Below, piece by piece: positions 8,217 through 17,605 of a DNA stretch of 64,000 bases. Within the stretch, counting starts at the first letter, position 1; each line of letters begins with the position of its first letter. The translations under genes and the position numbers were made by a program. This DNA comes from Aliivibrio finisterrensis (GTDB lineage: Bacteria; Pseudomonadota; Gammaproteobacteria; Enterobacterales; Vibrionaceae). The stretch covers positions 1-64,000 of the forward strand of contig NZ_WBVP01000002.1 of assembly GCF_008933155.1 (NCBI RefSeq), in the 5' to 3' direction. The notes under the pieces were generated by a model. That model searched no databases, had not been told where the DNA came from, and saw only the letters and a list, made by a program, of their open reading frames with translations.

Positions 8217-9059
8217 GTGTTTAAAGGCAACTTATCTAAACTGGACAGCTATAAAAATATCCCAGTTAAAATGTTTGAAGTAATTGAACAGGTGAAACAA
8301 CGCATCAATGCTTCAGTAGAAAACGGCCGTTATCCGCTTGAAGGTGAAGATGTTTTCTTTTTCGTGGTTGATGACAACACTAAAGTCATCTCTGAGTGTA
8401 AACCTGAAATTCACCGCAAATACATTGATGTACAAATCATTCTTTCGGGAGAAGAGCGCTTTGGTTACAGCCTCCAGCCATTTCAAAGCATTGCCGAAGA
8501 TCTACTAGAAGATCGTGATGTTGCATTTAGCGACAACATTATCAATGAGCAATTTGCTAATCTGGAACCGCATGATTTTATCATTTTCAATACTGAGCAA
8601 CCTCACCGTCCATTGGTTGCAGTCAATAAGCCTATGCCTGTTCGTAAGGCAGTTATCAAAATTTCTCATCAGTGGTTAGCTGAACAATCAATCAACACCA
8701 CATTAGCGTGGAATGACAGCAATATTCCTCATCAGATTACTCTTAAACAAGCTGGATTACGTACTCACGTTGAAATGCGCATTGTGAAAGATGTGGAACC
8801 GGAAGTGATTATGCTTGCTGTTGAGCATAAAGTTGAAGATTTAGTGAGTGTATGGCAAGGCGCGGCGATGCCTATCTCCGAAGCATTTGATGATGGTAAT
8901 TTATACTCACAAGCGCGTGTTCTGTTCAATCTAGAGCAAGGTTGTGTGGTATGGCTGGTCAATCATATTAAACTGCCTTGCGGTAACAAGATGTCGGCAG
9001 ACAAGCTAGCATGGGTACCAGCGATGCAAGCTACGAATGGCCAATTAAGTGCGATATAA
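8217..9059 (+). CDS. YhcH/YjgK/YiaL-family protein with an extra C-terminal domain
   Basis: A 280-residue cytoplasmic protein. Residues 1 to about 155 match the YhcH/YjgK/YiaL (DUF386) cupin-like family, with conserved HRKYIDVQ and FIIFNTEQPHRP segments; members act on sugars, probably as anomerases or lyase helpers, and are often found in sialate and uronate operons. Usual length is about 150, so residues 156-280 are an additional domain that I do not recognise. The start is GTG, with TGAGGT seven bases upstream; no nearer ATG gives the conserved N-terminus. It is preceded by the best UxuR-type operator and followed by a terminator, so it is probably monocistronic. A role in handling the anomer or ring form of a uronate is inferred. 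Confidence 0.7.
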   Translation: MFKGNLSKLDSYKNIPVKMFEVIEQVKQRINASVENGRYPLEGEDVFFFVVDDNTKVISECKPEIHRKYIDVQIILSGEERFGYSLQPFQSIAEDLLEDRDVAFSDNIINEQFANLEPHDFIIFNTEQPHRPLVAVNKPMPVRKAVIKISHQWLAEQSINTTLAWNDSNIPHQITLKQAGLRTHVEMRIVKDVEPEVIMLAVEHKVEDLVSVWQGAAMPISEAFDDGNLYSQARVLFNLEQGCVVWLVNHIKLPCGNKMSADKLAWVPAMQATNGQLSAI

Positions 9060-9107
9060 AAACGAAACTTAAATTAACAGGCTAGCGCCAAGCGGTTAAT
9101 TAAAAAC

Positions 9108-9148
9108 AAACACCGAGTCCTTTGGTTTACCAAAACTCGGTGTTTTTC
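9108..9148 (+). terminator. Terminator after the YhcH-family gene
   Basis: AAACACCGAGT and ACTCGGTGTTT form a long stem followed by TTTCTTT. The loop itself contains TTTGGTTTACCAAA, which resembles the uronate operators. Confidence 0.8.
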
Positions 9149-9214
9149 TTTATTCCCTTTTCTATATCTTCGGCGGCCACTCGGTTTGTATTAATTTTCC
9201 TAATTATCGATGCT

Positions 9215-9603
9215 TTATACTTTTAGCGCGGGGCGCGTGTAATACATACGTAAGATTGTCACGCTGTTTACAATGATAAAGGTCAGCTCCATTAGGGTTC
9301 CGCCAATTGATCCCAACAAAATGAATTGAACATGACCAGTAAGCGCATTCCGACGCCCTGCATTTTAAACAAGGCATAGGTGGCGACTGACGGGCCAAAA
9401 ATAGTCAATATTTCATAGTAGTGCTCAAGTTGTGGCATCCCCATCACCCACAGCATAGCGATGAAGAACAACATCAAATGAAGACGAAAGCGTCGCCCAT
9501 CACTGTGTAGAAAGGCACTTGCGCCAATAATAAAGGCCATCATGCCGATAGTTTGTGCGAGATCCCATTCAGGTATTGCCCACTGAGTTAAAGACTCCAT
9601 CAT
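9215..9603 (-). pseudogene. YgjV-family inner membrane protein, broken by two deletions
   Basis: The frame starts at 9603 with TIGMMAFIIGASAFLHSDGR, the N-terminus of YgjV (Imp-YgjV) proteins, but jumps from RRFRLHL straight to FFIAMLWVMGMPQLEHYYEI, so some 50 residues of the middle are missing. After MRLLVMFNSFCW the frame is lost and stops at 9292. The expected C-terminus (SIGGTLMELTFIIVNSVTIL, then RMYYTRPALKV) is present in another frame down to the TAA at 9215. The start codon overlaps the stop of the eda fragment (ATGA). The family has about 180 residues and no known activity. Confidence 0.75.
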
Positions 9604-9714
9604 AGTGACTCACTTTGTAGTTCTACCGCTTCACGCGCAAGACGACCAATCTCATCCCAACGACCTTCGTTGATTAGCGTTTTTTCAACCATCCAAGTAG
9701 CGCCACATGCAATC
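9600..9714 (-). pseudogene. eda: 3' fragment of a second KDPG aldolase gene
   Basis: The minus strand reads [20 protein letters not shown] and then DEIGRLAREAVELQSESL-stop, matching the C-terminal 40 residues of the intact Eda at 1843 (ACGGTWMVDKKMINEGRW). Everything upstream, including the catalytic lysine, is gone; the fragment begins exactly where uxaC copy 2 ends, so a deletion fused the end of uxaC to the end of eda and removed the kdgK that probably lay between. Confidence 0.85.
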
Positions 9715-11143
9715 ACGCGATCACTTGCTCTCCTGGTAGAACGAAGTAAGACTTAGCGTTTTGATAACAGATGTCTTGAACCATTTTACTCAGCGTTGCA
9801 ATATCGTTTGGCACTTCTCCATTCACCACCCATTGACCAATGGTATTACATAGAATACGACGGAAGTATTCATGACGCGTGTACGATAGGAAGCTGCGAG
9901 AGTCGGTCAGCATCCCAACAAATTGGCTCAGTAGACCCAGTTGAGAAAGCTGTTGAATTTGACGCTCCATGCCATCTTTTTGGTCATTGAACCACCAGCC
10001 AGAACCGAATTGGATCTTGCCTGCGATACCGCCACCTTGGAAGTTACCAATCATGGTTGCCATCATTTCGTTATCACGTGGGTTTAGGCAGTAAAGAATG
10101 GTTTTTGGCAGCTCATTAGTGATATCCATAGCGTTCATCAAGCAAGACAATTGCAGTGCGAACGGACGGTCACCAATTGAGTCAAAGCCTGCATCAGCAC
10201 CGAGTAATTGGAACATGCGCGTACTGTTGTTACGTTGTGCACCGATATGCAGCTGCATTACCCAGCCCATTCTCGCGTATTGCTTGCCAAGCCACACTTG
10301 AACCGCCGTGCTGAACTGGTCAATTTCTAGTTCGCTCAGTATTTCACCTTGCAGACGGCGCGTTAGCATCGCATCCAGTGTCGCTTCACTTGGCTCTGCA
10401 GCATAGCGAACCACTTCAATACCGTGGTCAGCAGCGCGGCAGCCATGTGCGCTAAAGTGTTCTAGGCGGCGTTCTAGCGCAGTCAGTAAATCGTTAAAGC
10501 GTGTAATTTCAACATCCGCAGCTTCACCTAACAGGGTCATGTATTCGGCAAAGCCATCCAATTCAATCTTGAACGCACGGTCTGGACGCCAGCTTGGCGC
10601 AACTTCAACATCAAAACTGTCATCTTCGGTAATGGCTTTGTGGTATTCCAGTGAATGAATTGGGTCATCAGTGGTGCCTGCCATCACAACATTCATCTGT
10701 TTCATGATACCCCGAGCTGAGAATTCAGGTGTTGCCAGTAGCTCATTGCACTCATGCCAAATTTGATCCGCGGTTTCAGGGCCAAACAGTTTGCCAGTAA
10801 TACCAAATGGACGACGTAGCTCAAGGTGTGACCAATGGTACAGTGGGTTACCCAATGTTTGCGGAACGGTTTTTGCCCATGCTTGGAACTTTTCGTAATC
10901 TGACGCTTTGCTACCTGTGATCAACGCTTCAGGTACGCCGGCCGAACGCATACCACGCCACTTGTAATGATCGCCTTCTAACCAGATCTTAGTCAGATTT
11001 TCGAACTGACGGTTCTCAGCCACTTCTTTTGGGTTTAAATGGCAGTGGTAATCGTAGATCGGCATCGCTTTGGCGTAATCATGGTATAGCTCGCGAGCGA
11101 TATCGTTAGATAGTAAGAAATCTTCACACAAAAAACTTTTCAT
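9713..11143 (-). CDS. uxaC: Glucuronate isomerase, copy 2
   Basis: A 476-residue uronate isomerase with the same conserved segments as copy 1 (HCHLNP near residue 33, [44 protein letters not shown]). It is more GC-rich than copy 1: a sampled 60-base line has 29 G+C against 20 in a corresponding part of copy 1, which suggests an origin outside this chromosome. Its last codons (QVIA) run into the eda fragment, so the natural C-terminus may have been replaced by a deletion; the catalytic barrel is complete and the protein is likely active. The gene follows uxuB copy 2 by 111 bases. Confidence 0.93.
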   Translation of the reverse strand: MKSFLCEDFLLSNDIARELYHDYAKAMPIYDYHCHLNPKEVAENRQFENLTKIWLEGDHYKWRGMRSAGVPEALITGSKASDYEKFQAWAKTVPQTLGNPLYHWSHLELRRPFGITGKLFGPETADQIWHECNELLATPEFSARGIMKQMNVVMAGTTDDPIHSLEYHKAITEDDSFDVEVAPSWRPDRAFKIELDGFAEYMTLLGEAADVEITRFNDLLTALERRLEHFSAHGCRAADHGIEVVRYAAEPSEATLDAMLTRRLQGEILSELEIDQFSTAVQVWLGKQYARMGWVMQLHIGAQRNNSTRMFQLLGADAGFDSIGDRPFALQLSCLMNAMDITNELPKTILYCLNPRDNEMMATMIGNFQGGGIAGKIQFGSGWWFNDQKDGMERQIQQLSQLGLLSQFVGMLTDSRSFLSYTRHEYFRRILCNTIGQWVVNGEVPNDIATLSKMVQDICYQNAKSYFVLPGEQVIA

Positions 11144-11254
11144 TTTTTACTCCGTAAGTGCCGGCCGTGCCCACACAAAAAAATTTTCAACAATAGTTAC
11201 AACAGCAATATTTAAAGCAAGAAGCCCTCACATTAGAGAGCATCATTTAATCGA

Positions 11255-12718
11255 TTAAAGAGAGGCGACGGCTGTGCGCGCACCTTTATCTAGAATCAAT
11301 TGGTAAGCATCAGTCACTGCGCTCACGAAGATTTCATTTTTGATAAGGTCTGTACCGAAAATTGCTTCGATTGAAAGCAGCGCTTTCACCGCAGAAGCGT
11401 TCAAACCATGTTCTTCGTAAATGGCTTGGAACTGCTCAACCATTGGGTCGCGTACATCAATTGCTTCGCCTTGCTCAGTAAGAGCGCCGACGTAACGCAT
11501 CCAGCCGGCAATGCCCATTGCCAGCCATTTGAAATCTGTACCTTGCGCTAGATGATGACGTAACGATCCACCCATACGTTGCGGGATCTTCTGGCTGCCA
11601 TCCATCGCGATTTGCCATGTTTGGTGTTTTAGACTTGGGTTAGTGAAGCGCTCAATCAGCAGCGTTGCGTACGCTTCTAAGTCAGTCCCTTCCGGCATAG
11701 TCAGTGTTGGCGCTTGCGCTTTCATCATCATGTCGAACGCCGCTTTACGATAATCATCGTTAGTCATTGTGTCAGAGATGTGCGCATAGCCGCCTAGGTA
11801 ACCTAGGTAAGCAAGGAATGAGTGACTGCCATTTAGCATGCGCAGTTTCATTTCTTCAAACGGTACCACGTCACTTACAAATTCTGCGCCAGCAACGTTC
11901 CAATCTGGACGACCTGCAACAAAGTTGTCTTCAATAACCCATTGACGGAAGGGTTCACATGCGATACCACATGGGTCTTGAACGCCCACTAGTTCAGCAA
12001 TTTCAGTCAAGGTTTCTTCTGTTGCGGCTGGAACAATACGATCGACCATGGTGCATGGGAAAGTAACATTTGCTTCAATCCATGATGCCAATTCAGCGTC
12101 AACAAGATTAGCGAAATCTAACACTGCCGCGCGTGCTACATGACCGTTCTCTTGTACGTTATCGCAAGACATAACCGTAAATGGCTTAATGTCTTTTTCA
12201 CGACGTTGGCGTAATGCTTCAACGATGTAACCGATCGCTGAACTTGGATCTTGTGGGTTAGCCAAATCCGCAATGATGAGGCCATTGTTTTTATCTAAAC
12301 GACCTGTTGCTGGGTCAGCGCAGTACCCTTTCTCTGTGATGGTCATCGATACGATCGCCACTTGCTCTTCGGTCATCTTCGCCAATACAGCGGCTTTGCC
12401 ATCTAGAGTTGGATGCAGCGATTCAGTCACTGATGCGATCAGTTTAACGTCGGTCGCTTCTGCCCCCTTCTCTGCCACTGTGTAGAGATGGTCTTGCGCG
12501 CGAAGTTGCTCAATCAGATCTTCGCCACCAAATAGGTTTACTTCACAAATGCCCCAATCACTGTTGGTTTTCTCTAGCATTTCATTAGTGAATAGCGCTT
12601 GGTGTGCACGGTGGAATGCACCAAAACCAAGGTGAACGATGCGTGTTTTTAGGTTTGAGCGAACGAAAGTTGGACAAATTACTTGTGTATTCAAGTTGGT
12701 ATTTTCGATTGTTTTCAT
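11255..12718 (-). CDS. uxuB: Fructuronate reductase, copy 2
   Basis: A 487-residue mannitol-dehydrogenase-family protein, diverged from copy 1 but with the same RIVHLGFGAFHRAHQA nucleotide-binding and KLRMLNGSHSFLAYLGYL active-site segments. It reduces fructuronate to mannonate and forms a minus-strand unit with uxaC copy 2. It is divergent from uxuA at 13404; the 685-base gap between them holds several TTGGT/ACCAA palindromes. Composition is more GC-rich than copy 1, as for its partner uxaC. Why two uxuB-uxaC pairs are kept is unknown; different induction or kinetics are possible. Confidence 0.9.
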   Translation of the reverse strand: MKTIENTNLNTQVICPTFVRSNLKTRIVHLGFGAFHRAHQALFTNEMLEKTNSDWGICEVNLFGGEDLIEQLRAQDHLYTVAEKGAEATDVKLIASVTESLHPTLDGKAAVLAKMTEEQVAIVSMTITEKGYCADPATGRLDKNNGLIIADLANPQDPSSAIGYIVEALRQRREKDIKPFTVMSCDNVQENGHVARAAVLDFANLVDAELASWIEANVTFPCTMVDRIVPAATEETLTEIAELVGVQDPCGIACEPFRQWVIEDNFVAGRPDWNVAGAEFVSDVVPFEEMKLRMLNGSHSFLAYLGYLGGYAHISDTMTNDDYRKAAFDMMMKAQAPTLTMPEGTDLEAYATLLIERFTNPSLKHQTWQIAMDGSQKIPQRMGGSLRHHLAQGTDFKWLAMGIAGWMRYVGALTEQGEAIDVRDPMVEQFQAIYEEHGLNASAVKALLSIEAIFGTDLIKNEIFVSAVTDAYQLILDKGARTAVASL

Positions 12719-12847
12719 TATTTATCCTTGGCTTCATCATAGATACCCGATGAAGCGAACATATAGGCCAGAAACTATTAATTAAATTAATAAACGAGAT
12801 TGAGTGACTCCCACTTCGAGAGCAAAACGAAATTCAGTCACCAACAA

Positions 12848-12861
12848 ATTGGTAAACCAAT
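12848..12861. promoter_or_regulatory. UxuR/ExuR-type operator near uxuB copy 2
   Basis: ATTGGTAAACCAAT has perfect six-base arms around AA, about 130 bases upstream of uxuB copy 2. Confidence 0.6.
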
Positions 12862-13305
12862 ATTTTTTTAGCGATCATACAAACATCCATTAACTCGCAC
12901 CGCCAAGGCATTATATTAACTAAATAAAATTAATCTGTGACATAAGCAGCATTAAATTGGATAACCAATAAAGGTTTTTACGTCGAAAAATACTCAAAAA
13001 TCCATCAAGGAGCGATTAAAAACCCAAAAGACCTCAACCAATCAATGATAAAGGGCGCTACACACCGCTATCATTCGTAGCTGATTTGCTAAAAAAAGTT
13101 AACAATCTACCTGTATCATACACATAGATTGGAGAAAAAGGCGTTTTTGGATATAAATCAGTCAATCACAATTGAATCATAACCATTTGAAAAAAAACAA
13201 CTAAATTAAAGATCACACCTATCGCTAATCCAAATATTTTTGTACGTCTTAGAACTAAATCACAAAACACTTCATGGTTTACCAAAAACTATAATTATTG
13301 CAACA

Positions 13306-13319
13306 AAGGTCAACCAATT
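13306..13319. promoter_or_regulatory. UxuR/ExuR-type operator near uxuA
   Basis: AAGGTCAACCAATT shares its right half exactly with the sites at 6492 and 8140 and lies 85 bases before the uxuA start. Confidence 0.55.
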
Positions 13320-13403
13320 CGATCTATGCAATTGATTATTTTCCATTGAGCGATAAAAATACCCCCCATCACTACTAAAACAGAAAAAGAAACAGAGGAA
13401 ATT

Positions 13404-14588
13404 ATGGAACAAACGTGGAGATGGTACGGGGACTCAGATGCAGTCACTCTATCTGATATTAAACAAGCAGGTGCAACTGGCATAGTTACTGCTCTTCATC
13501 ATATTTCTAATGGTCAAGTATGGTCCGTTAATGAGATTTTGAAGCGTAAAGAAATCATCGAAAATATGGGGATGAACTGGTCTGTAGTAGAAAGTATCCC
13601 TGTTCACGAAGAGATTAAAACTCGTACTGGTAACTACGCTCAATGGATTGAAAACTACAAACAAAGCATTATCAATTTGGCTGAGTGTGGAATCGATACG
13701 GTTTGTTATAACTTTATGCCAGTGCTTGATTGGACTCGTACTGATTTAGCATTTGAATTACCTGATGGCTCTCGAGCTCTGCGATTTGATCAAGTTCAGT
13801 TTGCTGCATTCGACCTATATATTCTTTGTCGCGAAGAAGCGAAAGAAGAATATTCTCAGGCTGAACAAGAAGAAGCGCGTTTATGTTTCGAGTCTATGAC
13901 TGCCGATGAAATTGATGCTCTAACAAGTAATATTATTGCGGGCCTAGCAGGTTCAGAAGAGTCTTACACCCTTGACGATTTTAAACACCAACTAGCTCGG
14001 TATGCAGATATCAGTAAAGATAAGCTACGTGAACATATGGCACTTTTCTTAGGCGAATTGATCCCTGTTTGTGAACAATATGGCTTACGACTAGCAGTAC
14101 ACCCTGACGATCCACCACGTCCTTTGTTTGGTCTACCTCGCATTGTTTCGACAATCGAAGATATGGATTGGTTAGTTGAAAATGTTCCAAGCCAAATGAA
14201 TGGCTTCACTATGTGTACTGGTTCTTACGGCGTTCGCGAAGATAATGACCTAGTAGGAATGATCAACAAACACGCAGATCGCATCTACTTCACTCACTTA
14301 CGTTCTACTCAACGTGATGAAACTAACCCGTTATCGTTCCACGAAGCAGCTCACTTAGAAGGTGATGTTGATATGTATGGCGTTGTTTCTGCACTACTAG
14401 CGGAAGAACAGAAACGCCAAGAATTAGGCGATACCCGTAAAATCCCAATGCGTCCGGATCATGGTCACCAAATGTTGGATGACCTAAAGAAAAAGAACAT
14501 GAACGGCTACTCTGCGATTGGACGCTTGAAAGGTCTTGCGGAAGTTCGCGGAATGGAAGCAGCACTAAAACGTGCTTTCTTTAGTTAA
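13404..14588 (+). CDS. uxuA: Mannonate dehydratase
   Basis: A 394-residue TIM-barrel enzyme that dehydrates D-mannonate to 2-keto-3-deoxygluconate. It begins [20 protein letters not shown] and keeps the conserved [37 protein letters not shown] and [12 protein letters not shown] segments that hold the metal and substrate ligands. AGAGGA lies at a normal distance before the ATG. It is the only uxuA in the window, so both uxuB-uxaC units depend on it unless another copy exists elsewhere. It leads a plus-strand group with a sugar symporter and a porin. Confidence 0.95.
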   Translation: MEQTWRWYGDSDAVTLSDIKQAGATGIVTALHHISNGQVWSVNEILKRKEIIENMGMNWSVVESIPVHEEIKTRTGNYAQWIENYKQSIINLAECGIDTVCYNFMPVLDWTRTDLAFELPDGSRALRFDQVQFAAFDLYILCREEAKEEYSQAEQEEARLCFESMTADEIDALTSNIIAGLAGSEESYTLDDFKHQLARYADISKDKLREHMALFLGELIPVCEQYGLRLAVHPDDPPRPLFGLPRIVSTIEDMDWLVENVPSQMNGFTMCTGSYGVREDNDLVGMINKHADRIYFTHLRSTQRDETNPLSFHEAAHLEGDVDMYGVVSALLAEEQKRQELGDTRKIPMRPDHGHQMLDDLKKKNMNGYSAIGRLKGLAEVRGMEAALKRAFFS

Positions 14589-14642
14589 ATAGCTTAAAGG
14601 TGGTCGGAATTGGTCTGGCTACCTAAATATGGAAGTTTAATT

Positions 14643-16094
14643 ATGAGTACAATAACGGCTACACCGCAACAAAGGTCATGGCTCTGGAACTTTTTTAATA
14701 AAGTTGATTCGAGTAACCCGAATAAGAAATTATGTTTAAAAAATAAAATTGGATATATGTTCGGTGACATCGGTAATAACATGTCATTTGCTTTATCTTC
14801 TACATTTTTCATGGCGTTTTATGTAGATGTTATCGGCGTATCCGCAGCAGCTGTGGGGGTTTTATTCCTTGTTGCTCGTATCTGGGATGGCTGTAATGAT
14901 CCAATCATGGGGACAATCTCAGAGCGCGCATACATCAAGAAAAACGATCCGAAAGCAGATAAGTATCGCCCTTACCTATTAAAAGGTACGTTCATGCTTG
15001 CCGCAGCAGCAGTATTAATGTTCTTGGTTCCAGATTCACTAGAATCAATGAACGCTAAAATTGCTTGGATGTCAGCTACATACATCATTTGGGGCATGTG
15101 CTATACATTTGTTAACATTCCTTATGGGTCACTTGCCTCTTCAATGACACAAGATGCGGCAGAGGGTCTAGCACTTTCTAACTTCCGTGTATTTGGTGCG
15201 ATTTTAGCTGGCACGATCATCAAAACTGCATTACCAATTGCTTTCGTTATCTTTGCTGACGATATGAAAACTGCGTACCTAGTTGGTGCGGTTGCTTGTA
15301 GTATTTTAGGCATCACCTCTCACGCACTAGCGTTCTTGAATACTAAAGAGAACATCAAACCAGAACCACAACCAATGACCCCGTTTAAAGATCAGATTCG
15401 CTCTATCTTTACTAACCGTCTTCTAATCGCAGCAGCAATGGCTGGTCTTGTTTCACTAACTGCACTTTATGGTATTGGTGGCGTTCTACTGTTCTACATC
15501 CGTAGTAACCTAGACAACGCGATGGAAATCCTTGCTTATACAGGTTTTATTGACTTGACAGTAATGGCATTGATTATGAAATTCAGCCCTAAACTCGTTG
15601 ATAAGTACGGCAACCGTCTTCTTATCCTATGGTGTTGTGCTGGCTCTCTAATCTTCTGTACGGCTGGTTACTTCCTAGTATCTACTCCAATGCAATATCT
15701 AACGTTCTACTGTATAGAAAAAATATTCAGCATGTTCAGTGTCGGTGTGATGTGGGCATTAGTTGCTGACTGTATCGAATACAACCATTACAAAACTGGT
15801 AAGCGTGAAGCTGGTGTTATCTACTCTGCTTACTCTCTGTCTCGTAAACTAGCAGGTGCTCTAGCTGGTCTAGTGGGTGGTATTGGTGTGACTCTAGTAG
15901 GTTACAACGCGACTCTAGCAACTCAAACGCTTGAAACGCAACAAGGCTTACACGCTATCGTGTTCTTAATGCCAGCAGTTGCAGCAGGTTTGATGTGGTT
16001 AATCTTCAAGTTCATTTGGAACCTAACTCCTGAAAAACGTGAAGAAATGGTTAGACACAACCAAGCTATGATGAAATTAGGCGACAAAGGCTAA
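14643..16094 (+). CDS. GPH-family sugar:cation symporter, probably for glucuronides or hexuronates
   Basis: A 483-residue inner membrane protein of the glycoside-pentoside-hexuronide:cation symporter family, with about 12 hydrophobic segments. Family marks are NKIGYMFGDIGNNM near the start, RIWDGCNDPIMG in the first loop and KYRPYLL before the third helix. UidB, the glucuronide transporter, belongs to this family. The ATG at 14643 has GGAAG upstream; an in-frame TTG at 14610 has none and would add residues not seen in the family. It lies 54 bases after uxuA and before a UidC-like porin, so uptake of a glucuronide or uronate is a good inference; substrate cannot be read from the sequence. Confidence 0.82.
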   Translation: MSTITATPQQRSWLWNFFNKVDSSNPNKKLCLKNKIGYMFGDIGNNMSFALSSTFFMAFYVDVIGVSAAAVGVLFLVARIWDGCNDPIMGTISERAYIKKNDPKADKYRPYLLKGTFMLAAAAVLMFLVPDSLESMNAKIAWMSATYIIWGMCYTFVNIPYGSLASSMTQDAAEGLALSNFRVFGAILAGTIIKTALPIAFVIFADDMKTAYLVGAVACSILGITSHALAFLNTKENIKPEPQPMTPFKDQIRSIFTNRLLIAAAMAGLVSLTALYGIGGVLLFYIRSNLDNAMEILAYTGFIDLTVMALIMKFSPKLVDKYGNRLLILWCCAGSLIFCTAGYFLVSTPMQYLTFYCIEKIFSMFSVGVMWALVADCIEYNHYKTGKREAGVIYSAYSLSRKLAGALAGLVGGIGVTLVGYNATLATQTLETQQGLHAIVFLMPAVAAGLMWLIFKFIWNLTPEKREEMVRHNQAMMKLGDKG

Positions 16095-16119
16095 TTTAAA
16101 TAATCTGGAATAATAAAAA

Positions 16120-16225
16120 CTCAGTAACCAAAATAATTACTAAAACAATAATCAAAATAATAACCAAAATAATAATAATACAATAATCGTGACCTGTTTA
16201 GCGGTCTAATTTGGCTGCTAAACAC
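16120..16225. other. Low-complexity tract and short hairpin before the porin gene
   Basis: Repeats of the type CAAAATAATAAC run from about 16120 to 16185. They are followed by GTTTAGC and GCTAAAC, a 7-bp stem around a 14-base loop (about 16197-16224). There is no T-run, so this is more likely a processing or attenuation hairpin between symporter and porin than a strong terminator. Confidence 0.4.
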
Positions 16226-16276
16226 TAATTAAAAATAAATCCCTATTAATTAGAAACAAACAAAAGGTTAATAAAA

Positions 16277-17605
16277 TTGAAAAGTATAATAGTAAATAAA
16301 GGAATATTAGCATCTGCTATTACTCTTATCCTAACAAATAGTGCTATTGCGTCTGAACCTGTCGGTGAACTTGATCAGTCTTTGACTCTCAAACTACATA
16401 ATGAATTACGTGTAGCGGATCGCCCTAGTGCATGTGGTGATGGTGATTATGACAGTGATGGCAACCCAAATACCACACCAATTGATCGCAACTGCAAATC
16501 TGCAGACGTGAAAGCATGGGTACAAGGCGCCATGCTAGATTATGAAACTGAAAATCTACTGCCATGGCTAGACGTTCAAGCATACGGTTATACAGTCCAA
16601 AAACTGTGGTCGCCATCTAGCGCAACGAGTCGTTTCTACTTAGATGAAAGTAGCGGTAGCGCTGAATCGTTCTCATTGTTTGGAGGTTCTTTGAACTTCA
16701 AACCTACAGATAACGTAGAGTTGAAATTAGGTCGCTTTGGTGTCGATATGGGACACGGTACTATCGATCATGCAGTGCCACTCTTAGAATACAGCTCAAT
16801 TCGTACCATGCCTTACATGCGTGAGGGTGCGATGCTTCGCTATTCACCAACTGAAAATTCACACTTCTATGGTGCGATTACTAACAGGTTTGGTGGTGGT
16901 TACTACACTGAAATGGTTGATGAAAGTGTTGCTAACGGGGATAAAAGCGAGAGGTACTTTTCTGCATACGTATATGACGAATCCATGAAGCACTTTGGCC
17001 TTGGTATGAGCTATCAAGGTGATGTTTCTGTTCAGGCACAAATGAATACCGATTACGCGTGGATAAATAATGATAAATCCTTTATTAAACTAGATGGTCG
17101 TGCGTTCTATGGTAGTTTAATAGGGTATACCAAAGACGCTCAACCATTAGGTAAGGACGATTCTACTTATGTAGTTTCTGGTCAAATTACCTACGCAAAA
17201 GGCAACATGTTTGCTAATGCTGGTTTTGGTCAAGTTGGTTCTCGTATCGATGCGGGTGGTATCGATACAGATATCGGCTTCCCGTTTGATATGTCAATCT
17301 CTCGCAACTACCAAAACACTACATCGTTCTCGACTGGTGCAGGTTACAACTTCAATGAAAACTGGATGGCCATGCTATCTCTAGTTAAGACCGACGGTGA
17401 TTTAAATTATCACGAAACGACTGAAGTTGACGGCGTTGGTGCAAACTTGGTTATCCAGCACAAGTTTACACAAGGTAGCTTGAAAGGCGTATCTACTCAG
17501 TTAATTGTTAACAAAGCTATGGAAAAACGTACAGGTGTGGTTAACGAAGATCTTGATTACTATGATATTAACCTAGACATCAAATACACATTTAACATCA
17601 TGTAA
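16277..17605 (+). CDS. Outer membrane porin of OprD/UidC type
   Basis: A 442-residue protein with a signal peptide (MKSIIVNKGILASAITLILT, cleavage after NSAIAS) and a body of alternating aromatic and polar residues ending in YTFNIM, as outer membrane beta-barrels do. It resembles the OprD-family porin UidC (GusC), which helps glucuronide uptake in enterobacteria: note LFGGSLNFKPTDNVELKLGR and PYMREGAMLRYSPTENSHFY. A D-rich insert (GDGDYDSDGNPNTT) with two cysteines near residues 54-73 may be a calcium-binding or disulfide loop. The start must be TTG, since no ATG precedes the signal peptide; AAAGG lies nine bases upstream. It is the outer membrane partner of the GPH symporter. Confidence 0.75.
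   Translation: MKSIIVNKGILASAITLILTNSAIASEPVGELDQSLTLKLHNELRVADRPSACGDGDYDSDGNPNTTPIDRNCKSADVKAWVQGAMLDYETENLLPWLDVQAYGYTVQKLWSPSSATSRFYLDESSGSAESFSLFGGSLNFKPTDNVELKLGRFGVDMGHGTIDHAVPLLEYSSIRTMPYMREGAMLRYSPTENSHFYGAITNRFGGGYYTEMVDESVANGDKSERYFSAYVYDESMKHFGLGMSYQGDVSVQAQMNTDYAWINNDKSFIKLDGRAFYGSLIGYTKDAQPLGKDDSTYVVSGQITYAKGNMFANAGFGQVGSRIDAGGIDTDIGFPFDMSISRNYQNTTSFSTGAGYNFNENWMAMLSLVKTDGDLNYHETTEVDGVGANLVIQHKFTQGSLKGVSTQLIVNKAMEKRTGVVNEDLDYYDINLDIKYTFNIM

Larger units (their letters stand above)
12719..13403. promoter_or_regulatory. Divergent control region between uxuB copy 2 and uxuA
   Basis: This 685-base gap contains no gene. It holds four TTGGT/ACCAA-type sites: ATTGGTAAACCAAT at 12848-12861, ATTGGATAACCAAT at 12956-12969, TGGTTTACCA at 13275-13284 and AAGGTCAACCAATT at 13306-13319. 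Two sites lie near each of the divergent genes, fitting repression of both by a UxuR/ExuR-type protein. The middle 300 bases are plain AT-rich sequence. Confidence 0.65.

Noticed and set aside
9121..9134. TTTGGTTTACCAAA as a uronate operator
   Set aside because: It sits in the loop of a strong terminator after the YhcH gene, not in a promoter; likely part of the hairpin.
9204..9398. Minus-strand frame of 64 codons at the end of the YgjV remnant
   Set aside because: It is out of frame with the YgjV C-terminus, which is read in another frame over the same bases; the frame has no ribosome binding site and no family resemblance.
16120..16190. CRISPR-like or tandem repeat array
   Set aside because: The CAAAATAATAAC units are irregular, have no spacers and are simple AT-rich low-complexity DNA.
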